Shown: positions 28,101-36,100 of the stretch, piece by piece
Layout: each line of letters begins with the position of its first letter
Position numbering within the stretch: the first letter of the stretch is position 1
Assembly: GCA_964558415.1 (NCBI GenBank)
Contig: CAZLDI010000013.1
Location: 34,194-98,193, forward strand
Direction: 5' to 3'
Source of the DNA: CAZLDI01 sp964558415
GTDB taxonomy: Bacteria > Chloroflexota > Dehalococcoidia > SM23-28-2 > RBG-16-64-32
DNA length: 64,000 bases
The notes under the pieces: model-generated
What the model was told of the DNA's origin: nothing
What the model saw: the letters and a program-made list of their open reading frames with translations, nothing else
Databases searched by the model: none
Made by a program: the position numbers and the translations under genes

Positions 28101-28689
28101 GCGTCAATGCGTACTGCCCCTGCGCGGCGCCAGAGTCCGTCGAGATCGTCAGACGGTCCAGGACGCCGGAGCCCATTTCCGGCGTGCTAGCGCTGCTATC
28201 AAGCAGGGCCGAGTTGAAGTTGTTGTTGTTGTTACTGTCCGGCAGCGGGTCGCTGGCGTTGAAGAGCGAGCTTCCGGCGTTAAAGCTCAGGAGGAACAAC
28301 GAGGCCTGCGACTGCATAGAGAGGTTAGCCTCGTCGTAGTTCAAATTGTAGGAGAACGCGGTCATCGGATTGGATAAGGGGATCACGCTCGCCGTGACAT
28401 CTATCGTCAGCGTGTCGGCCGTCGTGTCCTCGTCCGCGTCCAGCATGTCGTTCTCGTTGATCCGGGCGCAGTCCTGGCGCGTTCCGACGATGATCGATGT
28501 GTTCATGGGCGTGGCGCTCGGATCCATGTCGATAGACATCGCGTCCATCCCCCCGGCGTGGCTGGCCAGCGCGCTTTCCCTCCCGTCCAGCGGCCCGCCG
28601 GCCCAGAGGGCGGCGAGCGCCACCAGCGCGATGAGCGTAACAAGCGTCAGCGAATGGCTGGACAAACGGCGAACAGGAATCGACGGCAT
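25150..28689 (-). CDS. Large secreted protein: cohesin-like domain, repeated beta-sandwich domains, dockerin-like C-terminus
   Basis: 1179 residues from the ATG at 28689 (GGGGGTGATCTC directly upstream; an ATG at 28716 adds nine residues before the signal peptide). A signal peptide (SLTLVTLIALVALAALWAGG) is followed by MDAMSIDMDPSATP and a domain of about 170 residues that reads like a cohesin (IDVTASVIPL, AFSYNLNYDEANLSM, GSGVLDRLTIS). Then come about seven repeats of roughly 125 residues, each opening near ADLKVTSVTV, with VHNNGPF and NLPADC motifs (DUF11/CARDB-like beta-sandwiches). The end has DTDGDGIPDD and two EF-hand-like calcium loops, NNKINVSDLASFV and SINVIDLADLIAG, spaced as in a type I dockerin. 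No membrane anchor is present, so attachment by the dockerin-like end is plausible. The next genes encode related anchored proteins. Confidence 0.85.
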   Translation of the reverse strand: MPSIPVRRLSSHSLTLVTLIALVALAALWAGGPLDGRESALASHAGGMDAMSIDMDPSATPMNTSIIVGTRQDCARINENDMLDADEDTTADTLTIDVTASVIPLSNPMTAFSYNLNYDEANLSMQSQASLFLLSFNAGSSLFNASDPLPDSNNNNNFNSALLDSSASTPEMGSGVLDRLTISTDSGAAQGQYALTLPVADAVHLDQVSAAQYPDAINNASIAVNEGCPLPPADVEMVALTLTSIGGPSYPAGTDFTAEVVGTATNNGPNPADIQIDLTLAAPPDCTLTPPGGQSEGFANVPSTESRISTRQWTVNCSQTSSHLLSASGSVTITGLADESYAGNNGPLTDDDTVAITGTADPKVSSVTVAAPGSAATGAPFNVTVTANLHNNGTLSPVNADTTLDLTVPGSCGRSPDNPQVVAGTSLATSVPTPVQATWIVTCSSPGLKNFTGTGTVSINQLHATDGNGGNNSESGGASTDTSLSQADVKVTSVTVSSPPSAPISTNFPVTVSTLVHNNGPFFPVNTDVTLTLNLPADCFTPISTLVMQNASLGPSVAAMLPQITFFVACIDHSTHNITATATIVIDDPLAGDPIPANNSATSAASTTAIIRTSDLKAVSATVGVPISATTNTAFNVTVDGTLHNNGPDSAPASASVMLNLPADCTTPTNPLVVGVTLAVSVATALPTQTFPVTCTDRSNHDFTAMVTLTGPLHVNDPDGGNNSTTSVQSTVPVFDVADLKVTSVTTGVPVSANVGVPFNVAATVNVHNNGPFGPANADVTATLSLPADCTPAEANPQTVQDTSVPFSAVTPVVITWSVTCTLQSSHTFSSSGTVTLDQFHVSDPVAGNNSGASANAIVPVLAQADGKISSSVLLSPPTVIAANTNINITVRKMLHNNGPFGPATFNLTKSVTPPAGCTVTPPVLSAHNLAVSVATQVDEVWVINCVPGSYTINFQNTLSVTGLHIQDPIAGNNSATTPLSVVVDTDGDGIPDDVEVACGSSPTVGTSIPERVDGIFAGVSDDGDVAIDEALPAGAIGFDCDRDGYTGTKENHVYSYVPQTNGDQKVCQEYDLTHPNASHKPSLRWPSDLSGHIPLSFSNNKINVSDLASFVAPIHYLGTNVGTNPGDVRWDLRPGTGGPLPVSINVIDLADLIAGTTGSPPMLGGVRAFLGPDCPFAP

Positions 28690-28738
28690 GAGATCACCCC
28701 CGCGGCTATAGCGCACTCCCCCTCGAATACTTGCCCCA

Positions 28739-28766
28739 ATTATGACACCGTATATCGGGGTGTCAA
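28739..28766 (-). promoter_or_regulatory. Promoter of the dockerin-ended protein gene
   Basis: On the minus strand TTGACA (28766-28761) and CATAAT (28744-28739) are 16 bases apart, a near-consensus housekeeping promoter 50 bases before the start codon. The -35 and spacer also form a TGACACC/GGTGTCA inverted repeat (28743-28749, 28759-28765), which could be an operator or the terminator of the upstream gene. Confidence 0.7.
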
Positions 28767-28866
28767 TAGCCGCGTTACGCCGAATTTATGCTCGGAGCTG
28801 GCATCGCTTGCCCGGCGCGAATTTGTTCGCCGTCGCCATCGCGCACGGCGCCTACTCCCTACACGC

Positions 28867-29505
28867 CTATCGTTTGCTCGAGCGGCGCGAGATGATCACG
28901 CGTGCGATCTGTCCGCGCGCGCTCCACGCTCCCAATGTCGCGAGCAGCCCGATACCTGCAACCACACCAGCGACCAAAGTCTGGTCTGCGGACGAGCCAT
29001 TCCACGTGGCAGCGTCATCGGTTGGGCTGAGGGTATCCGCTATCAAGAGCCCCGCCTTCCCACCAACGGCCGGCGGCAAAGGCGGCGTGCTCCCCGGCGG
29101 GGGAGTCGGGCTGGGAGAGGGGGTCGGCGCAGCCTGCTGGACGATGATCCTTCCCCGCATCAGGCTGGGATGAAGCGCGCACCAGTACTCGAAGCCGCCG
29201 GTGCTGTTGAACTGGTGCGCAAACGTCGCCCCGCCACTGAGGAAACCCGAGTCGAATCCCCCGGCCGGAGGGCAAACCGTGAAGGTGTCGTTGCACTCCG
29301 TCACCGTGTGACTCCCCAGGACGATCTGCCAGGTGACCGTGTCCCCGGCGCTAATCGTCGTCTCGCAGACGGCGCCCTGAAGCGCCGGCGCGCAGAAGTA
29401 CAGATTCGAGGCGTCGATCGTGGTATCCGCCGCCGACACGCCCGAGCCGGATAAGAGCGCACTCGCCAGAAGAGCCGCGCAAAGCACTGGTGTTATCTTT
29501 CGCAC
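28867..29505 (-). CDS. Second membrane-anchored cupredoxin with VGG-type C-terminal tail
   Basis: 212 residues; GTG start at 29505 behind AGGGGCG. Signal peptide MRKITPVLCAALLASALLSG, then a type-1 copper domain with SHTVTEC (His ligand) and YWCALHPSLMRG (Cys, His, Met). A Pro/Ser/Thr linker leads to PAVGGKAGLL, a polar stretch, one helix (TLVAGVVAGIGLLATLGAW) and a basic end RRSSKR. It is a paralog of the protein at 16004-16729, while its tail is nearly the same, even at DNA level, as the tail of the next protein (29532-30521). It lies 26 bp after that gene and is probably in one operon with it. Likely surface electron transfer or copper handling. Confidence 0.87.
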   Translation of the reverse strand: MRKITPVLCAALLASALLSGSGVSAADTTIDASNLYFCAPALQGAVCETTISAGDTVTWQIVLGSHTVTECNDTFTVCPPAGGFDSGFLSGGATFAHQFNSTGGFEYWCALHPSLMRGRIIVQQAAPTPSPSPTPPPGSTPPLPPAVGGKAGLLIADTLSPTDDAATWNGSSADQTLVAGVVAGIGLLATLGAWSARGQIARVIISRRSSKR

Positions 29506-29531
29506 ACCACGCCCCTATCTCATTGCAGCTG

Positions 29532-30521
29532 TTACCGACGGGAGGGGCGATTGACCCCGCTGACGATGCGTGCGATCGCTGCGAGGGCGCTCCACGCCCT
29601 CAACGTGCTGAGCAACGCGATACCTCCAACCACGCCTGCCACCAGCGTTCGGTCATCGGACCAGCCGTTCCGCGCCTCGCCGCTATCGGTTGCGATACCC
29701 GTGTCCGACCTTAGAAGTCCCGCTTTCCCGCCGACCGCAGGCGGACCCGGCAGCGGGCAACCGTTGTTGCTCGCCAGCCCGACGTACGTCGGGCACGCGT
29801 CCTGCGCGTCGGGAACTCCATCGCCATCCGAATCCCCGCAGGTCGTGTTGACTGCCACGTACGCATCACTGGTCGTGTCCGGGAAGTATGCGGATAGAGC
29901 CGCATCCGAGTGTACGTTGTTTGTCAGAGTTAGTGGGTAGTTTCCAATTGTAACGTCGTCCTCCGTCACAAGCGTGAGCCTATGCAATACTCCAGATCCT
30001 TCTTCTGGCACCCCTATGCCGGTGTCCAAGCCGAGCCCGGCCCAGACGTCGTTGGTGTTGTCGTCCGGCGTTGGATCGCTCAAATTGATGAAACTACCGC
30101 CAGGGTTCTCCTGGAGGATGTTCACGCCCGGGGTGTTGGCCTGTCCGGCCTGAACGGTCAGGTCCGCCGAAGAGTAACCAAAATCGAAAACATACGCGAT
30201 AACGCCTCCGGTGTCGTCATTTAGGTTGAGCGGCGTACCGTTGTTGTTGAACGCCGGAATGTTGGTCGCAGTGACATCGATGATAAGCCCGTCCACGACA
30301 TCTTCGTCCGCGTCCAGGGAGTTATTCTCGTTGATCCTTGCACACGCCTCGCGCGTTCCAAGCGTCGTTGAGGTGTTAGCCGGTGTTGCCTCCTCGTCCA
30401 TGTCGATCGACATCACCTGCATGCCGCCCGAGTGATTGGCACGCACGTGATTGCCATCGATTACCTCGAATGTCGTTACGACAGCGACAAGCAAGAATAA
30501 CGCGATCAGAGTCCGCAGAAT
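29532..30521 (-). CDS. Anchored surface protein with cohesin-like domain and VGG-type tail; probable ATT start
   Basis: About 329 residues. The obvious TTG start at 30494 would cut the signal peptide in half. Reading upstream to the ATT at 30521, placed four bases after GGGGG of GGGGGTGCG, gives the complete signal (I/M)LRTLIALFLLVAVVTTF; a CTG at 30518 is the alternative. After HSGGMQVMSIDMDEEATP comes a domain homologous to the N-terminal domain of the 1179-residue protein (CARINENNSLDADED, VFDFGYSSADLTV, GSGVLHRLTLV), here called cohesin-like. Then a thrombospondin type 3-like DSDGDGVPDAQDACP loop, PAVGGKAGLL, a membrane helix and a basic end RPSRR. It could act as a wall- or membrane-bound receptor for dockerin-like partners. 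First gene of an operon with the cupredoxin. Confidence 0.82.
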   Translation of the reverse strand: MLRTLIALFLLVAVVTTFEVIDGNHVRANHSGGMQVMSIDMDEEATPANTSTTLGTREACARINENNSLDADEDVVDGLIIDVTATNIPAFNNNGTPLNLNDDTGGVIAYVFDFGYSSADLTVQAGQANTPGVNILQENPGGSFINLSDPTPDDNTNDVWAGLGLDTGIGVPEEGSGVLHRLTLVTEDDVTIGNYPLTLTNNVHSDAALSAYFPDTTSDAYVAVNTTCGDSDGDGVPDAQDACPTYVGLASNNGCPLPGPPAVGGKAGLLRSDTGIATDSGEARNGWSDDRTLVAGVVGGIALLSTLRAWSALAAIARIVSGVNRPSRR

Positions 30522-30545
30522 CGCACCCCCTGTGGTCGTGCGGCC

Positions 30546-30574
30546 AGCTTAGCTTAGGGGGTAGAACTTGTCAA
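30546..30574 (-). promoter_or_regulatory. Possible promoter of the cohesin-like/cupredoxin operon
   Basis: A perfect -35 box TTGACA (30574-30569) is followed after 17 bases by TAAGCT (30551-30546), a weak -10. It ends 25 bases before the proposed ATT start. Confidence 0.5.
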
Positions 30575-30589
30575 CCGCACCAGCCTACC

Positions 30590-32452
30590 CTACGCCAGCG
30601 CGAACTCGTCCACCACTGCTATTCCGTACGGCGCCTGCTCCCGGCAGGCGCCGCACTTGATGCACTTCGACTGGTCGATTCGGTACGCGCCGTTATCCCT
30701 GACCACGGCCTGCGTCGGACAGATCGCCTCCGCCAGCGGCAGCAGGTCAGACTGGTGAAGCACCTCGTAGCGGATCAGGCCCCGGCAGACCTTCGCCGGG
30801 CAGCGCTTCCGCTCTACGTGCTCCAGCAGCTCCTCCTCAAAGAAGCGGAACATGGACATCACGCTCGTCGGCGCCGCCTGGCCGTGCACGCAGTTGGCGT
30901 AGCGCATCGTCTCCCCCAGCAGCTTGATCAGCTCCAGGTCCGCCCGTCGGCCGCGACCGCTCGCCATGCGGCGCAGGATCTCCAGCAGGCGCCGCGTCCC
31001 CGCGAAGCACGTCGTGCAGCGCCCGCAGGACTCGTCCTCTGCGAACCACTCGAAGTAGACGCACATGTCGAGGATGCAGTTCGAGTCATCGATCAGCACC
31101 AGCCCGCCTGAGCCCATGAACATCCCGCGCTCCTTGAACGGCTCCGGCTCCAGCGGAATCCCGACGTCTCCGGCGGGCACAATCCCTGACAGCGGCCCGC
31201 CCGGCTGGATCGCCTTCAACGTCCGCCCCTCTGGCGGCCCTCCCCCTGCTGTCAGTACCACATCGCTCATCGGCGTGCCCAGCGGCACCTCGAGGATCCC
31301 CACGCGCCTGACCTGCCCCGAGAGCGAGAACATCTTCGTCCCCTTGTGGTTCTCGGAGCCCACGGAGGCGTACCACTGCGCGCCGTTGCGCAGGATCATC
31401 GGCGCGTTGGCGTAGGACTCCACGTTGTTTACATTGGACGGCTGTGCGAACACCCCCGCTTGCGCCGGGAACGGCGGCCGGATCTTCGGCATCCCCCGCC
31501 GGTCCTCCAGCGAGGCGATCAGGCCGGTCTCCTCGCCGCAGACGTACGCACCGGCGCCGCGCACCACCTCCAGCTCGAAGGATAAGGCGCTCCCCAGGAT
31601 GTTCTCGCCCAGCAACCCCATCTCGCGCGCCTGCTCTACCGCCCTTTGCGTCCGCTCCACCGGGATCGGGTACTCGTCCCGGATGTAGATGTAGCCGAAG
31701 GTGGCGCCGGTCGCCACTCCCGCGATCGCCATCCCTTCGACGATCAGGTGCGGGTCGCTCTCCATCAGGTTGCGGTTCACGAAAGAGCCCGGGTCGCCCT
31801 CGTCCGCATTGCAGATCAGGTATTTTGGCGTCCGTTCCGATCCCTGCAGGAACTCCCACTTGCGGCCTGTCGGGAACGCCGCGCCGCCGCGACCCCAGAG
31901 GCCGGAGTCCAGCACCTCCTTCGCCACCCGCTCCCCGCCCAGCTTAATCGCCTTCGTCAACCCCTCGTAACCGCCGTGCGCGATGTAGTGACCGATACGC
32001 TCCGGGTCTATCACACCGCAGTTCGCCATCAGCCGCCGCACCTGTGGCCCGTAGAACGCCAGCGACTTCAGCGGCGGTATGCCCGAGTATCCGTCGCCCG
32101 CCACGACCGCCAGGCCGTACGCCGGCGCGGCGGTCCCCTTCGCAACGGCGGCCTTCTGAATGAGTTCGGAGACCTTATCCGCGGTGATCTGCTGGTACAG
32201 CACCGCCGGACCCCCCGGGTGCTGTATCTCGACGATAGGCTCCGCGTAGCAAAGCCCCAGGCAACCCGCCACCATCACGTCAGCATCCAGGTTCCGTGCG
32301 GCGACCTCGCGTCGAACCGCCGCCAGCGTCGCATCCGCCCCAACGCTCCGCGAGCACGTCGCTATGCCAACCTTGATCAGCGTCCGCGACGGATTCGCGA
32401 TAGCCGCCCAGGCATCATCGGCGGCCGCCCGCAGCTCCTCGTACGTCGCCAT
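30590..32452 (-). CDS. NuoF-like NADH-oxidising flavoprotein (diaphorase) with N-terminal 2Fe-2S domain and degenerate C-terminal ferredoxin
   Basis: 620 residues with three parts. Residues 1-120: thioredoxin-like 2Fe-2S domain (IATCSRSVG, AGCLGLCYAEP). Middle: the NuoF core with the FMN/NADH motifs GRGGAAFPTGRKWEF and AYVCGEETGLIASLE and the 4Fe-4S ligands ESCGRCTTC and YANCVHG. End: a ferredoxin domain that has lost ligands, with CIKCGACREQAP (fourth Cys is Ala) and only a single ICP where the other cluster should be. This architecture is typical of NADH subunits of bifurcating hydrogenases or formate dehydrogenases (HydB/HoxF-like) rather than of complex I alone. It overlaps nuoE by one base (TAATG). 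No hydrogenase, formate dehydrogenase or other nuo gene is near, so the partner is unknown. Confidence 0.92.
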   Translation of the reverse strand: MATYEELRAAADDAWAAIANPSRTLIKVGIATCSRSVGADATLAAVRREVAARNLDADVMVAGCLGLCYAEPIVEIQHPGGPAVLYQQITADKVSELIQKAAVAKGTAAPAYGLAVVAGDGYSGIPPLKSLAFYGPQVRRLMANCGVIDPERIGHYIAHGGYEGLTKAIKLGGERVAKEVLDSGLWGRGGAAFPTGRKWEFLQGSERTPKYLICNADEGDPGSFVNRNLMESDPHLIVEGMAIAGVATGATFGYIYIRDEYPIPVERTQRAVEQAREMGLLGENILGSALSFELEVVRGAGAYVCGEETGLIASLEDRRGMPKIRPPFPAQAGVFAQPSNVNNVESYANAPMILRNGAQWYASVGSENHKGTKMFSLSGQVRRVGILEVPLGTPMSDVVLTAGGGPPEGRTLKAIQPGGPLSGIVPAGDVGIPLEPEPFKERGMFMGSGGLVLIDDSNCILDMCVYFEWFAEDESCGRCTTCFAGTRRLLEILRRMASGRGRRADLELIKLLGETMRYANCVHGQAAPTSVMSMFRFFEEELLEHVERKRCPAKVCRGLIRYEVLHQSDLLPLAEAICPTQAVVRDNGAYRIDQSKCIKCGACREQAPYGIAVVDEFALA

Positions 32453-33060
32453 TAGCCCTCAACCGCCTCCACCGGCTCATCCGATTGCGCTGGCGTCTCC
32501 GCTGCCCCCTGGCTCCTGGCTCCTGGCTCCCGGCTCCCATTGCTACCCGTCAGCTCCCGCGCCCACTCTATCGTCCGGCTCACCGTCAGCGGCCCCAGGT
32601 ACTCCCCCTCGTGCCGGATCAGCGGCGCCAGATGGCAGGTGCCGTCACACTGCACCAGCCGCATCCCGTACTTGCCGTCCGCCGTCGTCTGGTTCATCCC
32701 GCAGCCCAGGACAGACTCCAGCACGCGCCTGATGTTTGTCGATCCCTTCAGCAGGCAGGCCGGGCCGCTGCACCACTCCACCGTGTGCTCGGCCGGCGGC
32801 GTCTGCTTCACCTCCGAGTAGAAGTCCATCGTGCCGTAGATGATCGCCGGCGTCGTCTGGAACTTCCCCGCCAGCAGCGGCACCGCCTCGCGCGGCACGT
32901 AGCCGTACTCATGCTGGATGCGGTGGAAGGCAGCGAGCAGGTCAACGTTGTCCGGGCGCAGGTCCGTGATCAGCTCGCTGACGCGGGCGATGACCTCAGT
33001 GCTGCCGGCTACCGGCTCGACCGGCGTAGTACGGGAGTTGTGACTGGCCTGCGAAAACAA
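32452..33060 (-). CDS. NuoE-like 2Fe-2S subunit
   Basis: 202 residues, TTG start at 33060 with CTGGAAG upstream. The thioredoxin-like 2Fe-2S domain has the four ligands in WCSGPACLLKG and VQCDGTCHLAP, and the helical N-terminus has the family's LLAAFHRIQHEYGYVP and AGKFQTTPAIIYGTMDFYS. The C-terminal tail of about 30 residues is Gly/Ser/Glu-rich and is encoded by a short GGGAGCC-type direct repeat (32503-32540), so it is probably disordered. It forms the electron-input module with the NuoF-like protein encoded immediately downstream. Confidence 0.93.
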   Translation of the reverse strand: MFSQASHNSRTTPVEPVAGSTEVIARVSELITDLRPDNVDLLAAFHRIQHEYGYVPREAVPLLAGKFQTTPAIIYGTMDFYSEVKQTPPAEHTVEWCSGPACLLKGSTNIRRVLESVLGCGMNQTTADGKYGMRLVQCDGTCHLAPLIRHEGEYLGPLTVSRTIEWARELTGSNGSREPGARSQGAAETPAQSDEPVEAVEG

Positions 33061-33175
33061 ACGCTACTTCCAGAGGGATTGTGCTTGCCGTCACATATCA
33101 TAAGCGCGGCCTCTCAAGCGGGCAAGGCAACCCGCTCGCCCCTCAGGAATCGAAGCCGAAGTGCAGCCCCGGCAA

Positions 33176-36100
33176 CTATCTTAGCGCGAAGTCCGTGAAC
33201 GGGAACCGCCGCACGTGGCCCGCCAGACCGTCCGTCACATAGACGTAGCCCCGCTCCGCGTCAAACGCGATCCCGGCCGGGAAGAACAGTGGCACCTCGG
33301 CAACCGTGTCCAGCTGCGCGACGACCAGCCCCTCCCGGTCAATCAGCATGATCCGTCCGTGCGGGCCGTCCGTCGCCATCAACCGCCCGTCCGGCAACAG
33401 CTCCAGCTGCGGCTTGTTCAGAGGGCTGCGGTCCGCCCAGCTCTCGACCGGCCACACCGCCGCCAGCTTCAGCTCCTTATCGAACTTCTGGATGCGCGCG
33501 TTCCCCGCGTCCGCGACGTAGATCGCGCCGTCGGCCCCCACCGCGATGCCCACCGGCTCGTTGAATTCGCCCGATTCGGCCCCGCGTCTCCCGAACGACG
33601 CCAGCGGCTCGCCGTTCCCCGAGAACTTCCGCACGCGGTGCGTCCCTGTGTCGGTCACCCACACGTTCCCGTCAGCGTCCACCGCTATCCCGCGCGGCCC
33701 CCAGAGCTCGTCCGGCTCAGGGTTTATTAGGTCTCGCGTCGGCTTCCCCCAGGACGTTATGAACGTGAAGTCCGGCGCAAACTTCTGGATCCTGTGGTTC
33801 CAGGTATCCGCCACGTATATATTCCCGTCTTTGTCGATCGCAACGTCTGACGGCTGGTTGAACTGACCCGCATCACCACCCGGCGCGCCCAGCGTCCCCG
33901 CCAGTCCGCCGCCCGGGTCGAACAGCTGCCCCCGCGAGTTGCCCATCTCTATCACGAACACATGCCCGTCCGCTGCCACCGCTGCTCCCGCCGGATTCAG
34001 CATCTGTCCCGCTCCGGACCCCGCCGTCCCGATGATGATCCGGCCCTCCAGGTCCGCCGTGGGCGCCGTCGTCGGCTGGCCCGTCGGCGCGGGCCCTGGC
34101 GCCAAAGCGTTGCCCTCCAGAGCCGCGTATTCCCGTGGTACATACAGCACACCGTTAGATCGGATCGGCGTCACATTCCGGTGTACGAAGTAGCTCCACC
34201 AGCGCTCCCACGTCACACCCTCGCCCAGCCCGCGCGCGAAGTCCCAGAACCCATCCGCGACGTTCGCCGTCCGCCCGGCGCCGCGGTATTCGTCCTCCGG
34301 AAACCACCAGCGAACCGTGTACGACGTCGCGGGCTGGTAGGCGTCGCGGTACCCTGCCGTGAGCACATCGTTCGCGCTCGCCACCAGCAGCACCGCGCCG
34401 GGGTCGGGCGAGAACAAACCGTCCATGGTCTCGTACGTCGCGTTATCGTAGTCTCGTAGGTACCATCCCCACGGCCAGGTATGGCTGTTATCGATCTGGA
34501 TTCGCAGACCCAGACCCTGCCCCGAGGACACCGCCAGACGCTCGATCCGGTCCCGCACGTCCGGCACGTCAGGAGACGTCTGAGTGTAGAAGAGGAACTC
34601 CCGCGGCACATTCCCATGCTCATAGGTCGCAAGCACCGCCAGCCGCACGCTGAAGAACGCCAGCGGCGCAGCAGCGATAAGAACCAGGAACGGCAGCGCC
34701 GCGCGCCTGCTGAGCCCGGGCGCCGCTAGCAAGACGCCTGCGAGCGCCAGCGCAACCACCGCGTACTGAATGGCTTGCCACGGACTGTCCCCCGGTGCCA
34801 GCGCCAGCGCGGCGGCCGCGACGGCTATGAGGACCCCCGCCGCGACAGGGCGCACAGCGGTGCGGAATGCCGGCTGCCAGTCTCGGTCCGCTGCGGGCCT
34901 CAACAGTGACAGCACCCGTCCAGCCGCGTATCCCGCCAGGATCGCCGTGGGCAGGGCGATGTGCATGTTCAGCCACGGCATCTTCTCCCCGAACGACGAG
35001 TACGCGACGAGCGACGCCGCCGTCCAGAACACGAGAAACCGCTCGAAGGCCGTCCCCCGCACCGCGCCAAACAGCGCGACCGCCGCCACAGGCAAGCCGG
35101 CCACCGAGAGCGCCTCAACGGGCGAGCCACCTCCGAAGCTGTCCGCTCCGAAGTAGGCCAGGAGCGCCGTCACGGTAACGCCCGTCAACACCCAGGAGCC
35201 GACACCGCCGCGCAGGCTGTAATAAAGCAGAGCGGGCCCGGCGAAGATAAGCGACAGAAATTCGTATCCCGGCATGAACATCAAGTAGTAGAAGTCCGGC
35301 TGATCTGCGCGCCTCACTCCATGCTGCGACATCCAGTAGTCCAGCGACTCCCAGATGCCGCCGGCGAATCCCTCCGGGTTCGTGAAGAACGACGTGAAAA
35401 GCAGCGTGTACGGCACATAGAAGAAGGCCGCCGCGATCAGCCATCCCCGCCCGTTCCAGCGCAGGCCCACCGCGGCGCTCGCGGCGAGCAAGCCCATGAC
35501 CGTCGGTATCCCAACCAAACGCTCCTCCGCCCCGGTATTGATCTCGAATCCAGCAGCACCGAACGGCAGCTCCACACCCGCCGCGAACTGTGGCCCGGCC
35601 AGCGTGCCCAGCACCAGGAGTGCGTCCGCGGCGGGTGATGGCCCCTCGAAGCGCAGCCTGCGCGCCATCCCGGGCGCGAACGGGCGTACTGCCGCGATCA
35701 CCCACCCTATTGCCACGAAAGCGATGAAGTAGATCGCCCGGCGGCCCCCCCGGGCGCCCTGCGCACGCGCCAGCTCCGACGCCACCCGGAGGTCCAGGAA
35801 CAGCAGCAGGATCGCGACGGTGACAAATGTGTTCTCCTTCGTCGCGAAGCTCAACGCGAGCATCCCCGCGAAACCACACAGCCACTTTAGGCGCTGCTCC
35901 TCAAGGTACCGCCACAGACAGATCACCAGCCCCAGCGTGAACACCGCTGCATACACGTCCTCGCGGGCGAACCGGCTGTAGTACAGCAGCGTCGGCGAAA
36001 ACGCGATCAGGGCCGCCGTTGCCAGCGCCCCGCCTCGACCCAGGTAGCTGCGGAACAGCCACGGCAGCGCGACCAGCGCGACGCCGAACAGCGCCGGAAG

